DNA from: Pseudarthrobacter sp. fls2-241-R2A-127 | Lineage (GTDB): Bacteria > Actinomycetota > Actinomycetes > Actinomycetales > Micrococcaceae | Assembly: GCF_030209355.1 (NCBI RefSeq) | Contig: NZ_JARVSF010000009.1 | Coordinates: 124,001 to 188,000, forward strand | DNA length: 64,000 bases | Direction of reading: 5' to 3' | Part shown: positions 8,002-16,666 of the stretch, in pieces | Layout of the letters: each line of letters begins with the position of its first letter | Numbering within the stretch: the stretch's first letter is position 1 | Notes under the pieces: model-generated | What the model saw: the letters and a program-made list of their open reading frames with translations, nothing else | Told to the model about the DNA's origin: nothing | Database searches by the model: none | Program-made: the position numbers and the translations under genes

Positions 8002-9284
8002 ATCCGCTGGAAACCCTGAAAACCGCCATCGCCAACAGCTTCCGCAGCAAACTGCGCACCACCCTCACCGTGCTGGCCATCTTCGTTGGAGCCTTCACCC
8101 TCACCATCACTAATGGCCTCGGCACGGGGATCTCCAACTACATCGACAGCCAGGTCGCCGCCATCGGCGCCAGCAACGCCTTCACCGTCACCCGGACCGA
8201 TACCAACGCGGGCCTGGGCTCCGGGCCGCAGAAATACGACCCCAACACCCGCGTCCTCGCCGCCGGCGGCCGCCCCGGCTCCACCCAGGTCGCGCTCACC
8301 CAGGCCGACCTGGACAAAATCGGGGCCGTCCCCGGAATCACCGGGGTCTCCCCGGTGACGCGGCTGAATACGGCCTACATCCAGTGGAACAACCAGGAGA
8401 AGTACCAGCTGTCCGTGAGTGTGCTCGCAGGCGCCCAGCCGCAGCTGGACGCCGGCCAGAACCTCGACGACGCCTCCACGGTGCCGCAGATTATCCTCCC
8501 GTCCAGCTACGTGAGTCCCTTGGGCTTGAGCGACAGCGCCCAGGCAGTAGGCCAGGACGTGACCATCGGCATCCCCGATGCCACCGGCACCATGCGGACC
8601 GTGACGGCCACGATCAACGGCATCGAACAAAACGCCCTGCTCAGCTCCGGCGGCGCGTTCATCAACAAAGCGCTCTCAACCGCCCTCGCCCAAGCCCAGG
8701 CAACCGGAACAACCACGGCCTCAGCGCCGGTGTACACGACGGCCACAGCGTTGTTCGCGCCCTCAACCGCGGCGCAGATTTCGGACATGAAAAATCGGCT
8801 CTCCGCGGCCGGCTACACGGCACAAACACTCGATGACCGGATCGGGACGGTGAAGACCGTCATTAACGGCATCATCGGCGTCCTGGACGCGTTCGCGGTC
8901 ATTGCCCTCATCGCCGCCGGGTTCGGCATCGTCAACACCCTGCTGATGTCCGTGCAGGAACGCACCCGCGAAATCGGGCTGATGAAGGCCATGGGCATGG
9001 GCAGCGGATCGGTCTTCGCCCTCTTCAGCACCGAAGCTGCGTTCATCGGCCTGCTCGGCAGCCTGATCGGCTCCGGCGCCGCAATAGCCCTGGGCACCGT
9101 CGTCAGCAATGCTTTGGCCCGCGGCCCCCTCAGCGACCTCGCCGGGCTCCAAATCCTCAGCTTCGCCCCGGGAACGGTCGCGGTGGTCATCCTTCTCGTC
9201 ATGGCCATAGCTTTCATCGCGGGCACCCTTCCGGCGTGGAGGGCCGCGCGACAAAACCCGATCGACTCACTCCGCTACGAATAG
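7998..9284 (+). CDS. MacB/FtsX-family ABC transporter permease
   Basis: A 428-residue protein. One transmembrane helix follows the amphipathic start (SKLRTTLTVLAIFVGAFTLTI, about residues 17-37). A large extracytoplasmic domain spans about residues 45-285, and three further helices follow in the FtsX-like domain, including the coupling segment MSVQERTREIGLMKAMGM. The family couples ATP hydrolysis in the cytoplasm to movements of the outside domain, for export of antibiotics or peptides or release of lipoproteins. The partner ATPase overlaps it upstream. The substrate is unknown. Confidence 0.88.
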   Translation: MNPLETLKTAIANSFRSKLRTTLTVLAIFVGAFTLTITNGLGTGISNYIDSQVAAIGASNAFTVTRTDTNAGLGSGPQKYDPNTRVLAAGGRPGSTQVALTQADLDKIGAVPGITGVSPVTRLNTAYIQWNNQEKYQLSVSVLAGAQPQLDAGQNLDDASTVPQIILPSSYVSPLGLSDSAQAVGQDVTIGIPDATGTMRTVTATINGIEQNALLSSGGAFINKALSTALAQAQATGTTTASAPVYTTATALFAPSTAAQISDMKNRLSAAGYTAQTLDDRIGTVKTVINGIIGVLDAFAVIALIAAGFGIVNTLLMSVQERTREIGLMKAMGMGSGSVFALFSTEAAFIGLLGSLIGSGAAIALGTVVSNALARGPLSDLAGLQILSFAPGTVAVVILLVMAIAFIAGTLPAWRAARQNPIDSLRYE

Positions 9285-9546
9285 GCGCCCCTCACAGGCT
9301 CGCTTCCTAGCGTCCAACCTGACATGCCGAGTCCCCTCCGGACCGTCCGAAACAGAGCCTTCCCCTTGATGTTGGCAACCTGCTCGGACGCCCGTAGCCA
9401 GCCCTTAGAAGTCAGAAAACAGGGTGAGCGTCAGCCAGCATGGGGTTGAGGCCGCTATGGTTCGGCATGCGATCGTCAGGTCGCGGGCCGCTGAAATTCC
9501 GGCCGAACGGCGGACGCTCCCCCACCGGAGCGCATGCTGCGCTGTG

Positions 9547-9552
9547 TAGGCT
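9547..9552 (+). promoter_or_regulatory. -10 element of a leaderless VOC gene
   Basis: TAGGCT is followed by GTGGCC and then the ATG at 9559, the same six-base spacing seen at several other genes here. Confidence 0.45.
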
Positions 9553-9558
9553 GTGGCC

Positions 9559-9960
9559 ATGACGGCGCCGCAGATCTATGTCCTCTTCCCTGGTACGGCG
9601 CGCGAGGCTCTCGGGTTCTATGCGGAAGTTTTCGGCGGAGAGCTTTCCCTGTTTACCTACAGGGATTTCGGCCGGGAGGACGGCCCCGCTGACGCCATAG
9701 CCCATGGCGTCCTCTCTGGCGCAGTCGCCGTGGCGGGCGCGGATGCGGCAGCGGGCGAGGCGACGTTCCGGTCGGAGGGTTTGTTGCTCTCCCTGCTGGG
9801 AACCGCCGAACCTGCCACCCTGCACCAATGGTTCGACAGACTCGCCGGGAGCGGACGCGTTGTTGATCCGCTTGGCCCGAAGCCATGGGGTGCTTCCGAT
9901 GGCCAGGTCATCGACCGCCATGGCCTCCACTGGCTCATCGGTTACGAATCGGGGCAGTGA
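9559..9960 (+). CDS. VOC-superfamily (PhnB-like) protein
   Basis: A 133-residue protein with the paired beta-alpha-beta-beta-beta modules of the vicinal-oxygen-chelate fold: IYVLFPGTAREALGFYAEVFGG at the start and a C-terminal half ending WGASDGQVIDRHGLHWLIGYE. It resembles the PhnB / 3-demethylubiquinone-methyltransferase-like subgroup. Members are metal-dependent enzymes or antibiotic- and thiol-binding proteins; no specific reaction can be assigned. The ATG at 9559 has a -10 element six bases upstream. The 274 bases before it show no other gene. Confidence 0.75.
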   Translation: MTAPQIYVLFPGTAREALGFYAEVFGGELSLFTYRDFGREDGPADAIAHGVLSGAVAVAGADAAAGEATFRSEGLLLSLLGTAEPATLHQWFDRLAGSGRVVDPLGPKPWGASDGQVIDRHGLHWLIGYESGQ

Positions 9961-9973
9961 CAGCAGTTCCGGT

Positions 9974-10014
9974 GCCGCGCCCCTCGATGTGAAAACGCAT
10001 CCAAGGGGCACGGC
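9974..10014. terminator. Hairpin between convergent VOC and monooxygenase genes
   Basis: An imperfect stem pairs GCCGCGCCCCT (9974-9984) with AGGGGCACGGC (10004-10014), with one mismatch and an inner ATG/CAT extension. No T-run is present. The location between two convergent genes fits a bidirectional terminator. Confidence 0.45.
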
Positions 10015-10028
10015 GCTCCTGGGCACTG

Positions 10029-11369
10029 CTATGCCGGCAGGGGCTCCAGCCTGCGCGTCGTGGCGGGCTGAGCCAGGCCGAAGTGGTCCCGGAGTGTGCG
10101 TCCCTGGTATTCGCGGCGGAAGAGCCCCCGGTCCTGAAGGATGGGGACCACCTGGTCCACGAAGATGTCCAGCCCTGAGGGCAGCACCGGCGGCATGATG
10201 TTGAACCCGTCCGCGGCGCCGGCCTCGAACCATTCCTGGATGGCGTCGGCCACCTGGGAGGGGGTGCCGGCGAAGGTCCTGTGCCCCCGGCCGCCGCCCA
10301 GGCGGCCGATGAGTTGGCGCACCGTGAGGTTTTCGCGGCGGGAAAGGTTCACGATCAGGGTGTATCTGCTTTTGGCACCCTCGATGGCGTCTTCGGAGGG
10401 CAGGTCGTCGGGCAAGGGGGCGTCCAGCTTCAGGGATTCCGCCGGCACCCGGAGGACGCCGGCGAGCTGGTTGCGGGCATGTTCGGGCAGGATGAGGTGA
10501 TCGAGTTCCTGCTCCAGGCGTTGTGCTTCCTTCAGCGTGGAGGCGATGACGGGAACGATGCCGGGCAGGATTTTGATCGTCTCGGGGTCACGTCCGGCTG
10601 CGGCCGTCCGCTGTTTCAGGTCAGTGTAGAAGTGTTGGGCGTCCGCGAGGGTTTGGTGTGCGGTGAAGACTGCTTCGGCGTAGCGGGCGGCGAAGTCTTT
10701 GCCGTTCTCTGACGAGCCGGCTTGCACGATCACGGGGTGACCTTGCGGGGACCGCGGGACGTCCAGGGCGCCTTCCACTTGGAAGTGCCGGCCGTGGTGG
10801 TTGGCCTGGTGCACCCGGGTGTTGTCGGCCCAGACACCGGCGGCTTTATCGCCCACGATGGCGTCGTCGTCCCAGCTGTCCCAGAGCTTCCTGGTGACGT
10901 CGAGGAACTCGGCGGCACGGTCGTATCGTTCGCTGTGGGCGGGCTGGCCGGCGCGGGAGAAGTTCTTCGCTGCCGCGTCACCGGCGGTGGTCACCACATT
11001 CCATCCGGCCCTGCCGCCGCTGATCTGGTCTATCGAGGCGAACCGGCGGGCGAGGTTGAACGGTTCGTTGTAGGTCGTGGAGGCGGTCGCGATGAGCCCG
11101 ATTCGTTCGGTGACAGCTGCTATGGCCACCAGCAGAACGGTGGGTTCCAGGCTCCCGTACGGCCGCTGGGTGACGTCGCCGTGCAACACCGGGGAGTCGG
11201 CGAAAAAGATGGAGTCCAATTTCCCGCGTTCGGCGGTCTGCGCCAGCCGTTGGAAGTGCGCCACGTCGGTCCCGGCCCGGCTGTCGCTTTCAGGCAGCCG
11301 CCAGGATGCTTCGTGGTGGCCGGTGCTCATCAGGAACGCGTTGAGGTGAAGCTGCCTCTGCCCGCTCAT
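10029..11369 (-). CDS. LLM-class flavin-dependent monooxygenase (NtaA/SnaA/DszA/SoxA group)
   Basis: A 446-residue protein. Group signatures include LNAFLMSTGHHEASWR at the N-terminus, SIFFADSPVLHGD near residue 55, TASTTYNEPFNLARRFAS near 95 and SGGRAGWNVVTT near 120. These enzymes use reduced FMN from a partner reductase and O2 to oxidise sulfonates, sulfones, thiophenes or aminopolycarboxylates. It overlaps the TauD-like gene by four bases and is the last gene of an operon with an ssuABC-type transporter, so release of sulfite from an organosulfur compound is the likely role. No flavin reductase gene is adjacent. Confidence 0.85.
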   Translation of the reverse strand: MSGQRQLHLNAFLMSTGHHEASWRLPESDSRAGTDVAHFQRLAQTAERGKLDSIFFADSPVLHGDVTQRPYGSLEPTVLLVAIAAVTERIGLIATASTTYNEPFNLARRFASIDQISGGRAGWNVVTTAGDAAAKNFSRAGQPAHSERYDRAAEFLDVTRKLWDSWDDDAIVGDKAAGVWADNTRVHQANHHGRHFQVEGALDVPRSPQGHPVIVQAGSSENGKDFAARYAEAVFTAHQTLADAQHFYTDLKQRTAAAGRDPETIKILPGIVPVIASTLKEAQRLEQELDHLILPEHARNQLAGVLRVPAESLKLDAPLPDDLPSEDAIEGAKSRYTLIVNLSRRENLTVRQLIGRLGGGRGHRTFAGTPSQVADAIQEWFEAGAADGFNIMPPVLPSGLDIFVDQVVPILQDRGLFRREYQGRTLRDHFGLAQPATTRRLEPLPA

Positions 11370-12316
11370 CGCTGCGCCCCTTCGGATACGGGGCCGTTCA
11401 CGACGACGGTTTCGGAGTAGGTGGATGAGTCACCTTTGAGCGCGGTGCTGCGGCGCCCGTCCACGCCGGCCGGGATGTCACCGGCGATCGTAACGCGGTT
11501 CAGGGTGCGCGGCTGGCCGTCGTAGTTGTCCGGGGCGTAGTGCTGGGTGATGCGGTTGTCGAACAGGACGAGCTGGTTCGGTTCCCAATTGACCCGGACC
11601 ACGTTTTCGGGACGGGTGATGTAGGCCTGCAGCAGCCGCAGGATGTCCTTTGACTCGGTGTTGGACAGGCCCACGATCCGCAGCCGTTGGGCAAACCCGC
11701 CGATGAACAGCCCCCGCTCCCCTGTCAGCGGATGGACCCGTACCACCGGGTGGGCCGTTTCGAAGTGGATCCGGGTGAACTCCTTGCGCCGTTCTTCGGC
11801 GTTGGCGTGCTCGAGGTTCTTGGGCACGGAGTAGTCGTAGTCGTTGGTGTGGATGGCCCAGAGGGTGTCTGCGAAGTTTCGCAGTTCCTCCGGAAGGTCC
11901 CGGTAGGCGCCGGCGGAGGACGCGATGAGGGTTTCGCCCCCATATTCCGGGAGGGTGATGCTGCGCAGGGTGGAGGCCTGGGGCGGGTTGACGACGAAAG
12001 TGACGTCGGTGTGCCAGTTGTTGGCGCTGCCATTTTCGCTGTCGACCGGGAGAACGGCCGGTTTTCCGTCCACGGAGGCGACCGTGGGGTGGGCGTTGGT
12101 GAGCGGTCCAAAGCGGCTGGCGAAGCGGACCTGCGCGTCGTCGTCGAGGACGTTTGCTTCGCGGAAGACAAGGGCCTTGTGCTCGTTCAGCGCCTCGCGG
12201 ATCTGGCGGATCGTTGCGTCGCTGAGGTCGGCGTTGAGGTCCAGGCCGCGGATTTCGGCGCCGATGCGCGAGCCGAGTTTGGTGAACGTGAGCTTGGTTT
12301 CGGTGATGACGGACAT
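11366..12316 (-). CDS. TauD/TfdA-family alpha-ketoglutarate-dependent dioxygenase
   Basis: A 316-residue non-haem Fe(II) dioxygenase. The metal triad is visible as HxD in NWHTDVTF (His102, Asp104) and the distal His259 in ITQHYAPDNY; the Arg residues in QPRTLNRVTI (270, 274) would hold 2-oxoglutarate. Family members hydroxylate the carbon next to sulfonate, sulfate ester or phenoxy groups, so that sulfite, sulfate or an alcohol is released. AAAGGAAA precedes the ATG at 12316. It lies between the transporter genes and the monooxygenase gene, so it should act on an imported organosulfonate or alkyl sulfate. Confidence 0.9.
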   Translation of the reverse strand: MSVITETKLTFTKLGSRIGAEIRGLDLNADLSDATIRQIREALNEHKALVFREANVLDDDAQVRFASRFGPLTNAHPTVASVDGKPAVLPVDSENGSANNWHTDVTFVVNPPQASTLRSITLPEYGGETLIASSAGAYRDLPEELRNFADTLWAIHTNDYDYSVPKNLEHANAEERRKEFTRIHFETAHPVVRVHPLTGERGLFIGGFAQRLRIVGLSNTESKDILRLLQAYITRPENVVRVNWEPNQLVLFDNRITQHYAPDNYDGQPRTLNRVTIAGDIPAGVDGRRSTALKGDSSTYSETVVVNGPVSEGAQR

Positions 12317-12383
12317 GGTGGTTTCCTTTGCGTTCAGTAGGCGCAGATGCGCTGATGGGTTGGGTGGGCTGTGCGGGGGGGTG

Positions 12384-13286
12384 CTAGGCGGTGCCGGAGC
12401 CGACGCCGGTGCGCCAGCGGGAGAAGCGGCGTTCGACGCCGACCAGCAGGTAGTTCACGGCAAGCCCGAGCAGGGCGACGGTCAGGATGCCGGCGTACAT
12501 ATCGGGGATGAGGAAGCTGCTTTGGGCGTTGACGATCAGGTAGCCCAGGCCGGCCTTCGCACCGACCATTTCGGCGGCAATGAGGACAAGGATGGAGGAG
12601 GTGCCGGCCATCCGGATGCCGGTGAAGATGGTGGGGACCGCCGAGGGCAGGATGACCTTTTGGAAGAGCCCGACATTGGACAGTCCCAGGGAGCGGGCGG
12701 CACGGATCAGCAGCGGGTCCACTGTCCGTACACCGGCGATGGTGTTCAGGAGGACGGGGAAGAACGCGGCGTAGGCGACGATGCTGATTTTCGAGGTTTC
12801 ACCGATCCCGAGCAGCAGGGTGAAGACCGGGAGCAGGGCCAGGGCGGCGGTGTTCCGGAAGACTTCGAGGAGCGGGTTCAGGAACCGGTCCAAGGCCCCG
12901 TACCAGGCGACGAGCAGGCCCATTATCACGGCTGAAACGACGGCGATGCCGAAGCCGCTGGCTGAGCGGGTGAGGCTGGCCGCGAGGTGGTTCTGCAGCT
13001 GGCCTTTGGCGACCAGTGTCCCGAGTGCGGCGAGGACCTCGTGCAGGGGAGGCAGGAACACCCTGGTGGATGCGGGGGCGAGGTAGAGCGGTCCCAGTTC
13101 CCACAGGAGCAGGAACAGCACGACGGCGCCTGCTCCCCAGAGTGCCCTGGCGCCGCTTCTGATCCAGCGCAGGACCCGTGGACGGCCGGTGGCCGGGACG
13201 GGGATGCTGCCAGGGACGGGGCGGCCGGACGTGGCTGGGCCCTGGGTGGTGAGGGGGGTGTCTGTGGTCAGTGTGGGGGCGCTCAT
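12384..13286 (-). CDS. ssuC: Sulfonate/nitrate/taurine-type ABC transporter permease (SsuC-like)
   Basis: A 300-residue inner-membrane protein with about six helices. It has the binding-protein-dependent permease signature AAFFPVLLNTIAGVRTVDPLLIRAARSLG near residues 170-200 (the EAA loop). A Pro- and Thr-rich cytoplasmic N-terminus precedes the first helix. The start overlaps the stop of the ATPase gene (TGATG). With the neighbouring ATPase and binding protein it forms an importer for alkanesulfonates or related anions; the exact substrate is unknown. Confidence 0.88.
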   Translation of the reverse strand: MSAPTLTTDTPLTTQGPATSGRPVPGSIPVPATGRPRVLRWIRSGARALWGAGAVVLFLLLWELGPLYLAPASTRVFLPPLHEVLAALGTLVAKGQLQNHLAASLTRSASGFGIAVVSAVIMGLLVAWYGALDRFLNPLLEVFRNTAALALLPVFTLLLGIGETSKISIVAYAAFFPVLLNTIAGVRTVDPLLIRAARSLGLSNVGLFQKVILPSAVPTIFTGIRMAGTSSILVLIAAEMVGAKAGLGYLIVNAQSSFLIPDMYAGILTVALLGLAVNYLLVGVERRFSRWRTGVGSGTA

Positions 13287-14188
13287 CAGGCTGCCTTTCC
13301 GCTGAGGGTTTGCGGTGTCTGATCGGGTGCCGTGCCGTCCGGGAGGATCTTGGCGTGGCCGGCCTGCTGGGCCTTGAGGACTTCGTCGTGCAGGAGCGAC
13401 CAGACCTTGTGCCGGCGCTCCACGAAGGCCGGGTCGGAGCGGATGTCACGCTCTCCGGTCCGCTCTCCAAGGTCGATCGGGACGATTTCCTTGAGCCGGC
13501 CGGGGCGTGAGCTGAGCACGGCGACGCGCTGGCCCAGGTAGACCGCCTCTTCGATGCCGTGGGTGATGAAGATGATGGTTTTCCCGGTGGTCCGCCAGAT
13601 CCGCAGGAGCTCGTCCTGGAGCTGTTCGCGGGTCTGGGCGTCCAGCGCGGCGAACGGCTCGTCCATGAGCAGGATGTCCGGCTCGTAGGCGAGGCTTCTG
13701 GCGATGGCCACGCGTTGCTTCATACCGCCGGAGAGTTCGTGGGGGTAGCGGTCTTCGAAGCCGCCGAGGCCCACAAGGTCAAGGTAGGTGCGGGCTCTTT
13801 CTGCGCGTTCCCTGCGGCTGAGTCGTTTTCCGTCCGGCCCTGGGCCTTCGAGTCCGAAGGAGACGTTGGCCGCCGCGGTGCGCCAGGGAAACAGGGCGTA
13901 TTGCTGGAAGACGACGGCGCGGTCCTTTCCGGGCCCGGTGACCTCTTTGCCGTCCACCAGGACTTTTCCGGTGTCGGGCCGGGTCAGTCCGGCCAGGAGG
14001 TCCAGGAGCGTGGTCTTGCCGGATCCGCTGGGTCCCACCAGGGTAAGGAATTCTCCGGCGGCGACGTCGAGGGTGATGCCATCGAGGGCCGTCAGGGTCG
14101 ACCCGAGCGGCGCGTCCTTGGTGGGCCTGACGGTGAAGGTTTTCCCGATGGTGTGCAGGCTGATTTTGGGGGTGGGGCTTTGCGTCAT
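13286..14188 (-). CDS. ssuB: Sulfonate/nitrate/taurine-type ABC ATPase (SsuB-like)
   Basis: A 300-residue ABC ATPase with Walker A GPSGSGKTT (residues 52-60), signature LSGGMKQR and Walker B DILLMDEPFAALD. The extended C-terminal part carries HGIEEAVYLGQRVAVLSSRPGR, typical of the NrtCD/SsuB/TauB group. It overlaps the binding-protein gene by four bases (ATGA) and the permease gene by one base, so the three transporter genes are tightly coupled. Confidence 0.9.
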   Translation of the reverse strand: MTQSPTPKISLHTIGKTFTVRPTKDAPLGSTLTALDGITLDVAAGEFLTLVGPSGSGKTTLLDLLAGLTRPDTGKVLVDGKEVTGPGKDRAVVFQQYALFPWRTAAANVSFGLEGPGPDGKRLSRRERAERARTYLDLVGLGGFEDRYPHELSGGMKQRVAIARSLAYEPDILLMDEPFAALDAQTREQLQDELLRIWRTTGKTIIFITHGIEEAVYLGQRVAVLSSRPGRLKEIVPIDLGERTGERDIRSDPAFVERRHKVWSLLHDEVLKAQQAGHAKILPDGTAPDQTPQTLSGKAA

Positions 14189-15225
14189 GATGAGGCCTTC
14201 AGCAATCCGTTGTAATCGTTGGTGTAGTACTTCGACGGGGTTACATCTCCGGTGACGATGCCGGTGTCCTTCAGCCAGTCGGACCAGCGGCCGAAGTCCT
14301 GGTCGGTGATTTCGCCCTTGGCCGGTACACCGACGCTCTTCCAGTACTTCAGCGTCGCGGTGCTTTCATTGCGCTGGCGCTTTTCGATGATGCTTGTGAA
14401 GCGGGCGATGACCTCATCGCGGGGGGTGCTGCGTTCCCATTCGATGGCTTTGGCGACGCTGGTGGTGAAGATTTTGGCCGTCTCCGGATTCTGCTGGATG
14501 AAGTCTTTCCGCAGCACGTACTGGCCTCCGGCGAAGGTTCCGAACAGCTCGAAGTCGTTGAACAGGGAACGAAGGCCGCCCTTGGCGACGGCGTTGTCCT
14601 GCAGCACTCCGCCGAGGACGCCGACGTCGACCTGGCCGCGGCGGATGGCTTCCTCGGTATCGTTGGGCGGCACCACGACGAGCTGGACCTGTTTGATCTC
14701 GTCCTGGCTGAGCCCGTTCTTCTTGAGGTAACTGTTCAGGACGGCATCGGAGTGGGCACCCAGGGTGTTCACGGCGACCTTCTTGCCGATCAGGTCCCGT
14801 GGTGACGTGATGGGGCTGTCGTCCTTGACGTAGAAGCCGTTGAAGGTCTTCTCGTCCTCCCCGTAGTAGTTGATGACGGCTGTGACGGGTGCGCCTGCCT
14901 CGATGAGTTTGACGACGGCGCCGGAGAACGCGCCACCGAAATCGGTGGCACCGGTGGCGGCCGATTGGATGCTGGCCGGCCCGCTGATGGTGTTGCCAAC
15001 CCAGTTCAGCTTCACGTTGCCCAAGTAGCCGAGGTCTTCGGCAAGCTCGGGAAGGCTGACGCTGTTGGCGGAGCCTTCATAACGCAGTTCAGTCACCTCG
15101 GGGCCGCCGGAGCCGCCTTGGGCGGTGGCCGGTCCCCCACAGCCGGAGGCCAGCAAGGCGGTGGACATGGCCGCTGCCACGCCAAGGACGGAGAAGGTTC
15201 GTCGGGACATGTGCGGATTTTTCAT
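14185..15225 (-). CDS. ssuA: Sulfonate/aliphatic-anion ABC substrate-binding lipoprotein (SsuA-like)
   Basis: A 346-residue binding protein. The N-terminus has a twin-arginine pair in SRRTFSVLG (Arg8-Arg9), a short hydrophobic stretch and the lipobox LLASGC with Cys29, so it should be a Tat-exported lipoprotein on the outer face of the membrane. The body has the NMT1/SsuA pattern (LAEDLGYLGNVKLNWVG, LIGKKVAVNTLGAHSD). I chose ATG 15225, which gives a compact signal peptide. The frame stays open upstream to 15360, but that part looks like leader sequence. First gene of the operon running down to 10029. Confidence 0.88.
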   Translation of the reverse strand: MKNPHMSRRTFSVLGVAAAMSTALLASGCGGPATAQGGSGGPEVTELRYEGSANSVSLPELAEDLGYLGNVKLNWVGNTISGPASIQSAATGATDFGGAFSGAVVKLIEAGAPVTAVINYYGEDEKTFNGFYVKDDSPITSPRDLIGKKVAVNTLGAHSDAVLNSYLKKNGLSQDEIKQVQLVVVPPNDTEEAIRRGQVDVGVLGGVLQDNAVAKGGLRSLFNDFELFGTFAGGQYVLRKDFIQQNPETAKIFTTSVAKAIEWERSTPRDEVIARFTSIIEKRQRNESTATLKYWKSVGVPAKGEITDQDFGRWSDWLKDTGIVTGDVTPSKYYTNDYNGLLKASS

Positions 15226-15813
15226 GAGGGACTTTCTGAGCTTTCGATGGGGATTCCCGCGGCCGGCGGTCTGTCCGGCCCGGTTGTGTCCACCATGAGA
15301 GCAGAGATGAAACCAGCGCAGAAGGGCAGTGTTCATGCTGGGAAACCAGGAGTAATCCACGGCTCATGCCCCGTCGCACAGGGCAAAGAAGACGCACCAC
15401 GACATGCGGCGAAAAGGTGGCGAAATCCAAGGAAAGGCAAGGCAACGTAGCCACGGGTACGCCGACGCACGGCGTCACCCTTCGTCTCCTGGACCCTTCC
15501 CATGACACCGGCACGCGGCGTCACTCGAAACGAAACCCGAAGAATCCGACACCTGGAGACGCCTTCGACGCCGCCGAGGTATCCGCCTGAACCCTTCGAG
15601 CGCCCAAAGATTTAGCTAGAAGTCGCCCATTGTGTCGCGCCCTGGTCGGCGTCACCCTTCACGGGAACGCCGCATACGGACCGTCGGCGTCGCGCCTTTG
15701 ACCTGCGGATGCATCTGCTTTGAAGCCCTGCAGACGGCGCCACCAGAAGAGTACGGGTTTATGGTTTTTGATAGGGGGACTGCCAGGTGGACAGTGCGCG
15801 GAAGGGGACCACA
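15226..15813. other. 588-base intergenic region between ssu operon and iron permease-like gene
   Basis: No convincing gene is present. It must hold the divergent promoters of the ssu-type operon and the permease-like gene. A 14-base direct repeat, CGGCGTCACCCTTC, occurs at 15470-15483 and 15647-15660. The reading frame of ssuA is open up to 15360 without a ribosome site. I looked for a cysteine-rich sulfur leader peptide and did not find a clear one. Confidence 0.5.
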
Positions 15814-16194
15814 ATGACTGCAACCGATACTGACCAGCCGGACATCTTCACCCGGTTTACCACCAGGACGGCGAAGGTTCTCGGCCATGCCTGGGTGTTT
15901 GTAGTGGCCGTCGCCGTGTTGATCATCTGGGCCCTGACCGGCCCGCTGCTCGGCTTCTCGGACACGTGGCAGCTGGTCATCAACACCAGCACCACTATCG
16001 TGACGTTCCTGATGGTTTTCATTATCCAGAACACCCAGAACAGGGATACCGCCGCCCTGCACGTGAAACTTGATGCCTTGATGCTTGAGCTCAAGATCAG
16101 CAACGCGAAGTTGTATGAAGCCGAAGAAGAGGGCGAAAAAGAAATCGAACGGCAACGGCGCCGGATCGAGGACGCCGCCGAAAAGGAAGAATAG
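15814..16194 (+). CDS. Low-affinity iron permease family (PF04120-type) membrane protein
   Basis: A 126-residue protein with two transmembrane helices (about residues 25-43 and 50-72), the segment FLMVFIIQNTQNRD typical of the low-affinity iron permease family, and a strongly charged C-terminal helix (YEAEEEGEKEIERQRRR). Despite the family name, bacterial members have no proven iron transport. GGAAGGGG is the ribosome site for ATG 15814. The small gene at 16257 follows in the same direction after 62 bases and may be co-transcribed. Confidence 0.8.
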   Translation: MTATDTDQPDIFTRFTTRTAKVLGHAWVFVVAVAVLIIWALTGPLLGFSDTWQLVINTSTTIVTFLMVFIIQNTQNRDTAALHVKLDALMLELKISNAKLYEAEEEGEKEIERQRRRIEDAAEKEE

Positions 16195-16256
16195 CCGCAC
16201 CAATACTTTGGTGAAGCAGTGGGTACGGGGAGAAACAAGAGAACCGGAGGACCACC

Positions 16257-16601
16257 ATGACCATCAAACTCAATCAGGCCGCATTGCGTCACGCCCGGCA
16301 ACTGATCAAAGACTCCCAAACCGCCAAGGACACCCGCGATGACTGGAGCGAGCATGCTCCGGACGCCGACCAAGAGAACAAGTTCATCGAGAAGAACGGC
16401 TATCCGGAATACGGCCGCTGGCACCTTGGCGAAGACCCCGACAAAACGCCGGAGACAAAAGGCAGGTACAGCTTTCCGTTCGGCGACTTCCGTCGGCTGC
16501 ACAGGTGCGCCATCCTCGCCGTCGAAAACCGCGCTGCCCAGAACAACTACGACGATATTGCCAAGGCAGCCAAAGCCCTCCTTGAGGATCTCGACAAATA
16601 G
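16257..16601 (+). CDS. Small conserved cytoplasmic protein, function unknown
   Basis: A 114-residue soluble protein, charged and rich in Asp, Lys and Trp/Tyr. Its central part (KFIEKNGYPEYGRWHLG, then GRYSFPFGDFRRLHRC) looks like a compact conserved domain. I recall similar small proteins in other bacteria but no function. AGAACCGGAGGACCACC gives a strong ribosome site. No signal peptide or membrane segment is present. Confidence 0.65.
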   Translation: MTIKLNQAALRHARQLIKDSQTAKDTRDDWSEHAPDADQENKFIEKNGYPEYGRWHLGEDPDKTPETKGRYSFPFGDFRRLHRCAILAVENRAAQNNYDDIAKAAKALLEDLDK

Positions 16602-16666
16602 CAGCGGGCAGTGTGCGGCCTCGTCCCGGAACCGGGCGCACCAACGTGGCCAAGTTCGGACGCCGG

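Noticed and set aside
15301..15360. Separate sulfur-responsive leader peptide before ssuA
   Set aside because: The ATG-led stretch contains a Cys but has no stop codon before ssuA and no clear ribosome site, and it lacks the Arg-Arg-His-Val-Asp-Leu type motif of known leaders.
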